Source: Wenjunlia vitaminophila DSM 41686 (lineage in GTDB: Bacteria > Actinomycetota > Actinomycetes > Streptomycetales > Streptomycetaceae). Taken from it: a stretch of DNA of 64,000 bases. The translations under genes and the position numbers were made by a program. Shown piece by piece: positions 53,180-62,087 of the stretch (position 1 is the stretch's first letter; the number at the start of each line of letters is the position of its first letter). Location: the NCBI RefSeq assembly GCF_000380165.1, contig NZ_KB904691.1, forward strand, positions 172,520 to 236,519, in the 5' to 3' direction. The notes beneath the pieces are model-generated. The model saw nothing but the letters and a program-made list of their open reading frames with translations, ran no database searches and had not been told where the DNA came from.

Positions 53180-54757
53180 CTACCGTCCGGCGCCGGCGAA
53201 CGGCCGCTCCTGGCGGAGCACATGACGGGCGATCTTGCCGGTGGGGGTCCTCGGGAGGTCTTCCACGATCTCGATGGTGCGGGGCCGCTTGTAGGCCGCG
53301 AGGTTCTCCCGGACGTGGGCACGCAGCCGGCGCCGGGCCGCGGCCGGGTCGTCGGGCTCCTGGCGCAGCCGCACGAACGCCGTCAGCTCCGTGGTGGCGT
53401 GCTGCCCGGACAGCCCGACCACCGCGCACTCGTGCACCTCGGGGTGGCGCAGCAGGCACTCCTCGATCTCCGCGGGTGCCACCTTGTGACCGCCCACCTT
53501 GAGCAGGTCGTCGGAGCGGGCCACGAAGTGGTAGACCCCGTCGGCGTCCCTGCGGACCTGGTCCCCGGTGCGGGTCCAGCCCCCCACCATGGTGGCCTGG
53601 GTCTTCGGGTGCTGATTCCAGTAGCGGGCGGCGTTCGCCTCGCCCCTGACCCACAGGTGCCCGATCTGGTCCGGGCCGAGGTCCCGCCCGTCGTCGTCGC
53701 GGACCACCGCCTCGTACCCGTCCACCAGCGTCCCCGAGCTGCCGGGCGGGGTCGTGCCCGGACGGGTCACGATGAAGATGTGCAGGCACTCGGTGGAGCC
53801 GAGCCCGTTGACGATCTCCATCCCGAAGCGGTCCCGCCACCGGTCGGCGAGGCTGACCGGCAGTGGCTCGCCCGCGGAGACACAGACCCGGACCCCGGAC
53901 AGGTCGAGCGAGGGGTCGCGCTCGGCCACCGCGAGCATCGCCGAGTACAGCGCGGGCACGGCGCACAACACCGTCGGGCGCTGCTGCCGCACCAGGTGCA
54001 GCACCCGGGCCGCGTCGGTGGTCTCCGGCATCAGCAGCACCCCGGCACCGGTCGCGAACGGGAACAGGAACGAGTTGCCGAACCCGTAGCCGAACGACAG
54101 CTTCGCCGCGGAGAAGCAGACGTCGTCGGGGGTCAGCCCGAGCTCCTGGGGCATGCCCCGGAGCACCGCGAGCAGCCCCCGGTGCAGGTGCACCACGCCC
54201 CTGGGGGTCCCGGTGCTGCCGGACGTGTACTGGATGACCGCGGTGTCGTCCAGGCTGGTGGGGCGGATCGGGCAGTGTGGCGGCGCCTGGGCCATCAGCT
54301 CCTCGAGCCGGGGGTGTTCCGACGCGCCGGCCCCGGCGCCCACCGTCCACACCGCGCCGGGCCAGGGACCCGCCCCGGGGACGGTCTCCGGTCGCACCGC
54401 GGAGACAACGGTGGGGAGCTGGGCCGGCCCCGCGACGGCCAGGTGGGGGCGGCAGTCAGCGAACACCCTGGCGTAGTCCTGCCCGGTGAGCTGGGTGGCG
54501 AGCGGCACGGGCACCGCGCCGATCCGCAGGAGACCCAGCACGCAGGCGAGGTACTCCGGGCTGTCCGGTAGGACCAGTGCCACCCGGGTCTCGTATCCGA
54601 CCCCAGCGGCGGCGAACGCGTTGGCCGCCCGGCAGGCCATCTCGTGCATCTGCCGGTAGGTGACGGTACGGTCCGCGGTCCGGGCGCACACGGCGTCGCC
54701 GCGGCCCTGCTCCAGGTGGGTGTCGAGAAAGCGATGGACGCTGTTGCCGGTGCTCAT
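53180..54757 (-). CDS. Acyl/aryl-CoA ligase (ANL superfamily, benzoate-CoA ligase-like)
   Basis: This 525-residue adenylating enzyme has the P-loop YTSGSTGTPRG (177-187), NGLGSTECLHIF (A5, with STE), TGDQVRRDADG (A7), SDDLLKVGGHKVAPAEIEE (A8) and the catalytic lysine in TPTGKIARHV (Lys 508). The GYGFGNSFLFPF and LGSTE blocks fit the benzoate-CoA ligase group rather than fatty acyl ligases. It probably activates an aryl or short acid starter for CoA or for the ACP encoded three genes downstream of its promoter side. It is 126 bp after the CLF-like gene in the same direction. Confidence 0.87.
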   Translation of the reverse strand: MSTGNSVHRFLDTHLEQGRGDAVCARTADRTVTYRQMHEMACRAANAFAAAGVGYETRVALVLPDSPEYLACVLGLLRIGAVPVPLATQLTGQDYARVFADCRPHLAVAGPAQLPTVVSAVRPETVPGAGPWPGAVWTVGAGAGASEHPRLEELMAQAPPHCPIRPTSLDDTAVIQYTSGSTGTPRGVVHLHRGLLAVLRGMPQELGLTPDDVCFSAAKLSFGYGFGNSFLFPFATGAGVLLMPETTDAARVLHLVRQQRPTVLCAVPALYSAMLAVAERDPSLDLSGVRVCVSAGEPLPVSLADRWRDRFGMEIVNGLGSTECLHIFIVTRPGTTPPGSSGTLVDGYEAVVRDDDGRDLGPDQIGHLWVRGEANAARYWNQHPKTQATMVGGWTRTGDQVRRDADGVYHFVARSDDLLKVGGHKVAPAEIEECLLRHPEVHECAVVGLSGQHATTELTAFVRLRQEPDDPAAARRRLRAHVRENLAAYKRPRTIEIVEDLPRTPTGKIARHVLRQERPFAGAGR

Positions 54758-54883
54758 CGGTGTCCGCCTGTTCGGGAGAGCTGCAGAGCTGGGTGTGTGG
54801 GGTTCGGAACGGGTCTGGTCGCGCGGGTCGGAGGGCCGACGGACGGTGGGGAACGGCTCCGACCGGGGACCCGCCGGTGCCGG

Positions 54884-56167
54884 TCAGGCGCTCGCGGGTG
54901 GGTCCCCGGCGGCGGCCGTGCGCCGCGGCCCGGCCGGGTCAGGGGCCGGGCCCCCGCTCGCCGGCGCGGCGAGCAGCAGCGCCGAGGCGTGCCCGTGCGG
55001 ATCGGTGCACAACACCAGCACCTGCCTCAGCGCCTCGTCCCGTGGCGCGGTGGGGAGCCGGAGCGCCGGGAGGGCGGGGTCGGGTTCGTGGTGCCCCGCG
55101 GTGCCGGGGAGCCGCTGGGCGTGCAGGGCGAGCACGGCCGCGGCGGCCTGGACTGCCCCGGCGGCGCCGGCGCAGTCCCCGAGCCTGCCCTGCACCGCGC
55201 AGACCGGCACCCGGTCGCCCCAGAGTTGGCCCACCACTGTCGCCTCGGTGGCGTCAAGGCCGGGGTCGCCGCAGGCGGACACGAACACCGCGTCCACCTC
55301 GTCAGGTGTGGCGCCGGCGGCGGCCAGGGCCTGGTCCACGGCACGGCGGGCGGCGCTGACCGAGCCCGCGCCGGTGGCCGGGCCCATGGCCGCCCCGGTG
55401 CCGACCACCTCCGCCAGCACGACCGCGCGACGGCGCGCCGCCGCGTCGGCGGACTCCAGGGCCAGCACCACGGCGGCCTCGCCCGGCACCGCGCCGGCCC
55501 GTTCCCGGTCGAGGGGCCTGGCCCGGTCCACGGTGCCGAACCGCGGGTCGACGCCGCGCCGGGCGTACACCTCGGGGTACGTCAGGGTCTGCACGCCGCC
55601 GGCGAGCATCACCGTGGCCTCGCCGGCGTGCACGGCGCGCGCGGAGGCGGCCAGCGCGTCGGCGGAGGCGGCCCGGCCGGTGGACAGGGTCAGGTTGGGG
55701 CCGCCGGCCCCGGTGAAGATCGACGCGGTGGCGGCGGGGGCGTTCAGGCCGGTCTGGGGTCCCTGCGCGGGGTTGACGCGTTCCACTCCCAGGTCCAGGC
55801 GGGTGGCGAGGAGCTCGACGTAGTCGGCGAGTCCGGCGGTGGTGGTGCCCGCGGCGACCCCGACCGTGGGCTCGCACTCCCAGCGGGTCGGCAGTCCGGC
55901 GTCCCGGCACGCGGCGACCGCGGCGATGGCGAACGCCTTGCTCTCCGGGCTGAGCACGCGGATACCGCGCCGGCCCAGGTACTCCTGGGCGGGCGGGGTG
56001 GCCATCGGGGCGAGGAGGACCGGGTCGGCGGCGGGCAGTCCTGGCGGCGCCACGGGCGTCGAGGAGGTCGCGGGGGCACCGCCGTCGCACAGCGCGTTCC
56101 ACAGCGCCTCACGGCCGGTACCGGCGGAGGTGACGGCGCCGATCCCGGTGACCAGTACCCGGCTCAT
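54884..56167 (-). CDS. Chain-length-factor-like ketosynthase without catalytic residues
   Basis: This 427-residue thiolase-fold protein aligns with its upstream KS but lacks all three catalytic residues. The nucleophile Cys is Gly 164 (NLTLSTGRAASADAL); the first His is replaced in VSACGDPGLDATEA; the K-S-L-L-G-H block reads QGRLGDCAGAAG. It is therefore a KS partner in the manner of type II chain-length factors, which form a heterodimer with the KS and shape its pocket. It overlaps the KS gene in ATGA, ensuring equal amounts. The C-terminal 30 residues are Pro/Ala-rich. Confidence 0.83.
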   Translation of the reverse strand: MSRVLVTGIGAVTSAGTGREALWNALCDGGAPATSSTPVAPPGLPAADPVLLAPMATPPAQEYLGRRGIRVLSPESKAFAIAAVAACRDAGLPTRWECEPTVGVAAGTTTAGLADYVELLATRLDLGVERVNPAQGPQTGLNAPAATASIFTGAGGPNLTLSTGRAASADALAASARAVHAGEATVMLAGGVQTLTYPEVYARRGVDPRFGTVDRARPLDRERAGAVPGEAAVVLALESADAAARRRAVVLAEVVGTGAAMGPATGAGSVSAARRAVDQALAAAGATPDEVDAVFVSACGDPGLDATEATVVGQLWGDRVPVCAVQGRLGDCAGAAGAVQAAAAVLALHAQRLPGTAGHHEPDPALPALRLPTAPRDEALRQVLVLCTDPHGHASALLLAAPASGGPAPDPAGPRRTAAAGDPPASA

Positions 56168-57570
56168 CGTTCTCCCTCGTTCGACCGTCCCGGCCTTCCC
56201 GTGGCGCCCGTGGCTCCCGTGCCGCCCGTGCGGTCGTTCCCGGCCGGGGCCGGGGTCGGGGTCCGCGCGTCGGGCGCGGTGAACACCACGCAGCAGTTGT
56301 TGCCGCCGAAGCCGAACGCGTTGTTGAGCGCGACCCGCACCGGCATCCGTCGTGCCTCCTTGAGCACCAGGTCCAGGTCGTACTCCGGCTCCAGGGTGTT
56401 CCCGATGGGCGGAACCACGGCGTCCCGGATGGCCAACGCGCAGGCCACGGCGGCGATCGCGCCCGCGGCGCCCTGGGCGTGCCCCAGCAGGGACTTGCAC
56501 GCGGTCACCGGGACCGGCAGGTCCCCGAAGACCTCGCGCAGCGCCACCGCCTCGGCGTCGTCGTTCGCCGGCGTCCCGGTGCCGTGGGCGCTGACGAAGG
56601 AGACCTCCCCGGGCTCCAGGCCGGCCATGTCCAGCGCGGCGCGCATGGACCGGGCGGCGCCGAGACCCGCGGGGTGCGGGGCCGTCATGTGGTGGGCGTC
56701 GGAGTAGCCGCCGTGCCCGGCGACCACCGCGTACACCCGGGCCCCCCGGGCCAGCGCGCGCTCCTCGGACTCCAGCAGCAGCGCCCCGGCGCCCTCGCCC
56801 AGCATCAGCCCCCGCCGGTGCCGGTCGAAGGGCTGCACGGCCTCCGGAGCGAGCGCCCGGAAGCTGTTGAACATCAGGAACATCGCCTCCGACAGCTCGT
56901 CGGTGCCCCCGGCGACCATGGCGTCGGCACGGCCCTGGGCGATGGCGTCGGCGGCCTGGGCGATGGCGGTGTTGCCCGCGGCGCAGGCGGTGGGGAAGAC
57001 CATGTTCGGGCCCCACAACCCGAACGCCCGGGCGGGCAGCCCGGCGACCCGGGCCGGGTCGTGCGCGGTGATCGGGGCCGTGGGCACCCGCCCCCGGTGC
57101 AGGTCCCGCAGGGACGCCTCAAGTCCCGGGCGGTTGCCGATGACGATCCCGAGGGCCACCCCGACACGCTCCGGCCGGTACGCCCCGCCGAGCCGTGGAC
57201 CGACGTCGGCCGGGCCCGGCCCCCGGGCGAGGTCGCCCTCGGTGAGGAGCCCGGCGTCGAGCAGGGCCATCCGCACCGCGGAGAGCGCGAACGACTCGCT
57301 GCGGCTGAGCTGCCCGTACGCGTCCTGGTGCGGCGGTCGCGGCCAGTCCCGCACCTCCCCGCCCTGGTGGGTCAGGCAGTCGGCGGTGTCGAACAGGGTG
57401 ATCCGGTCGGTGCCCACCGTGCCGGCGACGGCCGCGGAGAAGAACTCCTCGGCCCCGGAACCGATCGGGGTGACCACCCCGAGGCCGGTGACCACCACAC
57501 GTCGACGGCCCGGGGCGGCGGACGGGGCACCAACCCGCTGGCCGAGGGGCTGCTCGATCAGGCCTGGCAC
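56164..57570 (-). CDS. Beta-ketoacyl-ACP synthase (KSII/KS-alpha type)
   Basis: This ~468-residue condensing enzyme has the full triad: Cys 196 in FPTACAAGN, His 329 in SAHGTGTPAND and His 364 with Lys 359 in CKSLLGHAQGAAG. It extends an ACP-bound acyl chain with malonyl units. I take GTG 57570, one base after the ACP stop, as start; an overlapping TTG at 57582 is possible. The C-terminus carries a Gly/Thr-rich tail. With the CLF-like gene and the ACP it forms a minimal type II polyketide set; no KR or dehydratase is nearby. Confidence 0.87.
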   Translation of the reverse strand: MPGLIEQPLGQRVGAPSAAPGRRRVVVTGLGVVTPIGSGAEEFFSAAVAGTVGTDRITLFDTADCLTHQGGEVRDWPRPPHQDAYGQLSRSESFALSAVRMALLDAGLLTEGDLARGPGPADVGPRLGGAYRPERVGVALGIVIGNRPGLEASLRDLHRGRVPTAPITAHDPARVAGLPARAFGLWGPNMVFPTACAAGNTAIAQAADAIAQGRADAMVAGGTDELSEAMFLMFNSFRALAPEAVQPFDRHRRGLMLGEGAGALLLESEERALARGARVYAVVAGHGGYSDAHHMTAPHPAGLGAARSMRAALDMAGLEPGEVSFVSAHGTGTPANDDAEAVALREVFGDLPVPVTACKSLLGHAQGAAGAIAAVACALAIRDAVVPPIGNTLEPEYDLDLVLKEARRMPVRVALNNAFGFGGNNCCVVFTAPDARTPTPAPAGNDRTGGTGATGATGRPGRSNEGER

Positions 57571-57571
57571 G

Positions 57572-57814
57572 TCAGCTCGCAAGCACGTTCTGGGTGATCT
57601 CGACGGCGCTCTTCACCGAGTTGATCCGGACCTCGTCGTCCACGGTGTACCGCACACCGAGCCGTTGCTGGAGGGCGGAGACCAGTTCCAGACGCATGAT
57701 GGAGTCACCGCCGAGGTCCTCCAGGTCGGCCTCGTCGGCCAGTTCCTCGGGTTCGAGCTCCAGGATCTCCAGGGCGACCTCCCGCACCGCCGCGCGGATC
57801 TCGTCCTCAGTCAT
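57572..57814 (-). CDS. Acyl carrier protein
   Basis: This 80-residue acidic protein has the phosphopantetheine site LGGDSIMRLEL with Ser 38. The sequence DLGGDSI (rather than DSL) resembles carrier proteins of hybrid or aryl-loading systems. ATG 57814 overlaps the UbiA stop, with GGGAAGG upstream. It carries the growing chain for the adjacent KS/CLF pair. Confidence 0.9.
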   Translation of the reverse strand: MTEDEIRAAVREVALEILELEPEELADEADLEDLGGDSIMRLELVSALQQRLGVRYTVDDEVRINSVKSAVEITQNVLAS

Positions 57815-58869
57815 CGGGCCTTCCCTTCCATGGTCGGAATCGGATGGGGATCCGGGCGCGGTCCGCGGCCCACGAGGGACACCAGCGCCCGCAGCGTTCC
57901 CCGGCGCACCCCTGGTGACCAGTGCACCCGCTGGGTGGTGAACACCCAGAAGGCCAGGCCGCCAACGACCCCGACGACCGTGGACAGGTGCGGGGAGTAC
58001 AGCGGCACCGCCACCGCCAGGTTCAGCACCCAGTACTGGTAGAAGAACTCCCGGGTGGCCGACCGCTCCTGTTCGGAGGAGGCCCGCCACAGGCAGCGGC
58101 CGAGCGCGGTGGCCACGGGCAGCAGCAACAACCAGAAGAGGAACCGCGGCGGGAACAGGCCGACCGCCACGAGCAGCCCGACCATCACGTAGGTGGACCA
58201 CACCATGGCGGTGGTCACGGCGGATCCGTGGCGGCGCACCACGCCCACCCAGGCGCTGTGGTAGCCGATGCTGACGTCCCCGGCGAGGTCGGTGAGGTCC
58301 TTGGCGCCGCCGAGCACCAGCAGGGTGAGGAAGCCGACGGCGAAGAACGGGAGCGGGTACTCGGCGAAGCCCTTCCACACCTCGGTGCTCCAGTGGTCCT
58401 GCGCCAGCGTCCAGCCGATGACGAACGTGCCGCAGAAGTGGAACGTCAACACGAACGGCGCGGCGAAACGATTACGTGACAGCCGCAGGCCGTACGAGTA
58501 GTTGACGCTGCTCAGGCCGCCGAGCACCAGGAACAGGGCGAGCACGGGATCGGGCCGCATCGCCAGGAAGGCCAGGTCGAGGACGGCCACGGCCACCCAG
58601 GACCAGACGGCGGCCCGCCGGATGTTCTCCCATCCGGCGTGCTGGCACAGCGCGGTGCGTTCCGGCCGGTTGACCTCGTCCTCCCGGCGGTCAGCGAGCC
58701 GGTTCAGCGTCTCCGTGCCGACGGAGTGCGCGAACCAGTAGCCGGCTCCCATCACCACCCATTCCCACCTGGCCTGGCCGGCGGCGGACAGGGCAGCGTA
58801 GAAGGGAAGGAAGTACAGGGAGGTGAACCGGACACTCGTCGCGCGCAGGAGTGCGGCTGTTCTGCTCAA
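57811..58869 (-). CDS. UbiA-family prenyltransferase
   Basis: This 352-residue integral membrane protein has the first Asp-rich motif N-R-L-A-D-R-R-E-D-E (Asn 56, Asp 60, Asp 64) and the second KDLTDLAGD near residue 190, both needed for Mg-diphosphate binding, with about eight to nine hydrophobic helices. It moves a polyprenyl chain onto an acceptor, here probably the aromatic or polyketide product of the adjacent KS/CLF/ACP. A UbiA-type terpene cyclase is the alternative. It lies 48 bp after the polyprenyl synthase gene. Confidence 0.87.
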   Translation of the reverse strand: MSRTAALLRATSVRFTSLYFLPFYAALSAAGQARWEWVVMGAGYWFAHSVGTETLNRLADRREDEVNRPERTALCQHAGWENIRRAAVWSWVAVAVLDLAFLAMRPDPVLALFLVLGGLSSVNYSYGLRLSRNRFAAPFVLTFHFCGTFVIGWTLAQDHWSTEVWKGFAEYPLPFFAVGFLTLLVLGGAKDLTDLAGDVSIGYHSAWVGVVRRHGSAVTTAMVWSTYVMVGLLVAVGLFPPRFLFWLLLLPVATALGRCLWRASSEQERSATREFFYQYWVLNLAVAVPLYSPHLSTVVGVVGGLAFWVFTTQRVHWSPGVRRGTLRALVSLVGRGPRPDPHPIPTMEGKAR

Positions 58870-58917
58870 TCGTCCGCGACCCCACTGCTCGTGAGCGGGC
58901 GGTGCATGTGCTCTCTC

Positions 58918-59931
58918 CTAACGGGTGCGCTCCACGACGGCCGTGCACATGGCCCGCAGGCCGTCCTTGGCCGGCCCGTCCGGCAGGGGGTCCAGGGCGG
59001 TGCTCGCCCGGTCCGCGTACGACCGCAGGACCTCGCGGGTCTTGTCGAGGGCCGGGTGGGCGCTCAGCAGCGACAGGGCTTCGGCGCGGGCCTCCGCCTC
59101 CAACTCCTCGGTCTCGAGCAGTTCCCGCAGCCGGACACTGGCCGGGTCGTTGCCGCGCGTGGCGTACAGCAGCGGCAGCGTGGTGACGCTCTTCTTGATC
59201 AGGTCGCCACCCAGGTGCTTGCCGAACTCCTCTTCCTTGCCGACCAGGTCGAGCAGGTCGTCGGAGACCTGGAAGGCCACGCCGAGGTTCTGACCGAAGG
59301 CCTCCAGCGCGTGCACCGCCTCCTGGTCCGCGCGGGCCACCAGGGCACCGAGACGCAGGCAGGAACGCATCAGCGACGCGGTCTTGTCCGAGACCATGGC
59401 CACGTAGTGGTCCACCGGGTCAGTGCCCGGCTCAGGGCCGCTCATCTCACGGAACTGACCGGCCACCAGCAGGGAGAAGGTCTGCACCTCCATCCTGGCC
59501 GGCTGCGAGTGCATCGCGGCCAGCAGCAGGAAGGCCTGCGAGAACAGGTAGTCGCCAGCGAGGATCGCCACCGCGTCGTTCCACTTGGCGTTGACGCTCG
59601 GCACGCCGCGCCGCAACGTCGCCTTGTCCATGACGTCGTCGTGGTACAGCGCAGCCAGGTGGACCAGCTCCACCGCCGCGGCGGCGCGCAACACGTCGGG
59701 GTCCCTGTGGTCACCGAACCGGGCGGCCAACAGGGTCAGCATGGGCCGGTAGCGTTTGCCACCCGCGTCCATCAGATGCCGGCAGGCGTCATGCAGGAGA
59801 CGGACATCACTCTTCACCGCGTCCTGGACGATCTGGTCGACAGCCGCCATGTCCGAGATCAGTTCGACGGCCAACTCCTCTGCCAAAGTAGGCAGCCCGG
59901 AGTGAGTTCCTGCGGTCACGCGCTCCCCCAT
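58918..59931 (-). CDS. Polyprenyl (geranylgeranyl-type) diphosphate synthase
   Basis: This ~337-residue enzyme condenses isopentenyl units. It has the first Asp-rich motif DDVMD (98-102), the second DDLLD (224-228), GGKRYRPML and QVSDDLLD blocks. The bulky-residue positions before the first motif (LVHLAALYHDD) resemble medium/long-chain actinobacterial heptaprenyl-type synthases, so the product may be longer than GGPP. I chose ATG 59931; a GTG at 59952 would add seven residues. It is the first gene of the minus-strand biosynthetic operon. Confidence 0.87.
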   Translation of the reverse strand: MGERVTAGTHSGLPTLAEELAVELISDMAAVDQIVQDAVKSDVRLLHDACRHLMDAGGKRYRPMLTLLAARFGDHRDPDVLRAAAAVELVHLAALYHDDVMDKATLRRGVPSVNAKWNDAVAILAGDYLFSQAFLLLAAMHSQPARMEVQTFSLLVAGQFREMSGPEPGTDPVDHYVAMVSDKTASLMRSCLRLGALVARADQEAVHALEAFGQNLGVAFQVSDDLLDLVGKEEEFGKHLGGDLIKKSVTTLPLLYATRGNDPASVRLRELLETEELEAEARAEALSLLSAHPALDKTREVLRSYADRASTALDPLPDGPAKDGLRAMCTAVVERTR

Positions 59932-60353
59932 CTGTCCGCGCAGCGACGTCACCGGATCAGTCCGGTTCCGCCGCTGACAGGCGTCGAGGTGAGGTTACGG
60001 AATTCGCTTCCTGTTGCGATAGTGGAATCGATATTCGACCTCGGCAGGGGTGACTTCCGTCCTCCCGAGTAACCCCCCTGCCACCCCGTTTGACCTGCGC
60101 GTTCGATCTCACGAGCGACCCGCGGAGAGACCGCGTTCTCCACCGTTGCTCAAGCAGAACACGAGCAGCGGACAGTGGTTTTCACGAGCCTGGGGGAAAG
60201 CGCCCCGAGACGCCGCTGACGTATACGACGCCGCCCGTCAAGAGGGCCTCCGGGCCATCCGGCGGGACCACCGCCCCGCTACCCGCCGCAGGGTGTTCGG
60301 GGACACCGTCCGGCGCCCCCGAACGCCCCGTTCGCCCGTCGCTCTCCTACCGC
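59932..60353. other. Intergenic region, no gene seen
   Basis: A 422-bp gap between the polyprenyl synthase start and the end of the membrane TPR-like gene. An AT-richer patch (59998-60045) probably holds the promoter of the biosynthetic operon, though I cannot pick a -35/-10 pair. An 8-bp stem GTTCGGGG/CCCCGAAC (60295-60302, 60317-60324) near its right end may terminate the minus-strand gene at 60354. Confidence 0.4.
60295..60324 (-). terminator. Possible hairpin terminator
   Basis: GTTCGGGG and CCCCGAAC form an 8-bp stem with a 14-base loop, 30 bp after the stop codon of the membrane protein gene. Confidence 0.4.
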
Positions 60354-62087
60354 TCAGACGCCGTACCCGAAGGTCGAGGTGATGTAGTAGCAGTCGGAGT
60401 AGCCGGTGCCCGACGCCAGGTGCCACGTCCCGGAGAGCGGCGGCACCGTGTCGTCCGACGGAGCGCGGATCACCACGTCGTACGCGCCCGGCTCCAGCTT
60501 CAACGTGATGGACGGACGGTCCTGCGTCCCACAGCTCTCCTCGTACCCGTCGATCTCGACCAGGTCCGTGTTGTGCGAGGTGCACTCCTGACAGGCCTCG
60601 ACCGTGGCCCGGCCCGTCTCAGGTCCCGAGTAGAGGATCTGCATGCTCTCTGGTGACTCGTTGATCAGTTCCACCGTCACCGTCCCGGCCGGCGCACCGG
60701 TCCAGGGCGAGGGTCCCGTCAGGGAGTCGGTGTCCCCGCTTCGCGCCTCGGCGATGTCCACGTCCACCAGCAGGTCCGCGGCACGCTCCGCCGTCCCGCC
60801 CTTGGGGTAGTCGTCCACCAGCCGGTTCAGGGTGGTCCTCGCCTCCTCGTACTCGTCCTTCCGGTAGTGCTCCAGGCCGCACCGGTACAGCGCTCCGCGC
60901 AGCGCGGACACCGCCCTGGCCGCGGTCTTCGGCGACACGTCCCCGGCCAGTTCCCTGGCCTTGTCGAAGTCCTCGACCGCGACGCAGTACCGCCGGTCCG
61001 CGTGGTGGACCCGCCCACAGGCGTAGGTGGCGTCCGGCAGCGATCTGACGGCGCGACTGGCGATCCCGCCGGTCAACGGGTCGGTCGACGGCCTCAGTCC
61101 GGACAGCGCCCGCAGGTCGTCCAGCACCTCGCACGGACGGTCACCGTCCGTCCACGCCGCGGTTCCCGCGTCGTAGAGCGCGTCGAACCGCTGGTCAAGC
61201 TGCTCCGCCTCGGCCGAGCCCGGGTGCTTGCTGCGGATCTCCAAGTACGCCCTCGCCGCCGCCTGGTAGTCCTCGCGCGCCGTCCCGGTGGACCGCCCCC
61301 CGGCGGCCCGCCGCGCCAACGCGTCCGCGTACGAGAGCCGTGTGGCAGCCGCGTGCTCCTCGGCCCGACCCCACGGCGGCGACTCACCGTCGTAGCGGGC
61401 CAGGTACAGGTCATAGCCACGGATGGCGTCGGTGTACCTGTCCTGCTGCTCGGCGAGCCGTGCCCGCATCAGCACCCGGCACGACTCGGTCCCATACCTG
61501 GCGTCGTCGAACGCCCCGCTGAGGGTGAACTCGTAACGTGCCCGCACCGCCCGGGCATAGTGCCCCATCGCCCCGGGGCAGTCACCGGCCGCGTGCGCCT
61601 CCACCGCCCGCTCCAGCTCGCTCTCCGGCACCGAACGGCAGTAACCCAACCCCCCGGCCACCACGAACGGCGCCCACCGCCGCCACCCACCGCCCGCCGC
61701 CCCCGACTGCGGCGCCGGCTCTCTGCTGTGAGGCGCGGCGGAAGGGTCCGCGTGCACGGGCTGGTCCGCGTGCACGGACGGGGCTCCGTGCGGGAACCGG
61801 TCCGCGTGCAGGGACTGGTCCGCGTACGGAGACTGGTCCGCGTGCGCCGGGGTCCCGGCCCTCCTCCACCCGACCGCCACCATGACGACCAGCCACACCA
61901 GGTAGCCACTCCCCCACAGCACCGGGTGGTCACTGGCGTGCTGCGTGATCGCGAGCGTCAACAGCGCCACGTCCACCACCCACACCAGTGCCAGCCACTT
62001 CCACGCCCGCAGGTACCAGAACCCCGCACCGCACCCACTGACGTTGAGCAAAGCCGCGGCCAACCGCCTGCGGCCACCAACCACCAC
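60354..62087 (-). CDS. Membrane protein with tetratricopeptide-like helical repeats
   Basis: This 577-residue protein has two N-terminal hydrophobic segments (WKWLALVWVVDVALLTLAI and VLWGSGYLVWLVVMVAVGW), a linker of six tandem hexapeptides of the type H-A-D-Q-S-x (residues 82-117), a third hydrophobic segment (APFVVAGGLGYC), then a long helical region (about 150-470) with TPR-like units (HYARAVRARYEF, DYQAAARAYLEIRSKHPGS, EDFDKARELAGD, YEEARTTLNRLVDDYPKGG). A C-terminal beta-rich domain (about 480-577) has paired Cys residues (CQECTSHN, CGTQDR). The GTG start at 62087 follows AAGGGGGTCGG. It may be a cell-surface scaffold; function unknown. Confidence 0.7.
   Translation of the reverse strand: MVVGGRRRLAAALLNVSGCGAGFWYLRAWKWLALVWVVDVALLTLAITQHASDHPVLWGSGYLVWLVVMVAVGWRRAGTPAHADQSPYADQSLHADRFPHGAPSVHADQPVHADPSAAPHSREPAPQSGAAGGGWRRWAPFVVAGGLGYCRSVPESELERAVEAHAAGDCPGAMGHYARAVRARYEFTLSGAFDDARYGTESCRVLMRARLAEQQDRYTDAIRGYDLYLARYDGESPPWGRAEEHAAATRLSYADALARRAAGGRSTGTAREDYQAAARAYLEIRSKHPGSAEAEQLDQRFDALYDAGTAAWTDGDRPCEVLDDLRALSGLRPSTDPLTGGIASRAVRSLPDATYACGRVHHADRRYCVAVEDFDKARELAGDVSPKTAARAVSALRGALYRCGLEHYRKDEYEEARTTLNRLVDDYPKGGTAERAADLLVDVDIAEARSGDTDSLTGPSPWTGAPAGTVTVELINESPESMQILYSGPETGRATVEACQECTSHNTDLVEIDGYEESCGTQDRPSITLKLEPGAYDVVIRAPSDDTVPPLSGTWHLASGTGYSDCYYITSTFGYGV
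61737..61844 (-). repeat. Six tandem 18-bp units encoding hexapeptide repeats
   Basis: The linker of the membrane protein reads HADQSP, YADQSL, HADRFP, HGAPSV, HADQPV, HADPSA. The DNA repeats the core GTCCGCGTGCACGG with drift. Confidence 0.75.

Noticed and set aside
57572..58378. A longer protein in the ACP frame
   Set aside because: The upstream part overlaps the UbiA gene out of frame and is Arg/Pro-rich; the ACP has its own ATG and ribosome site at 57814.
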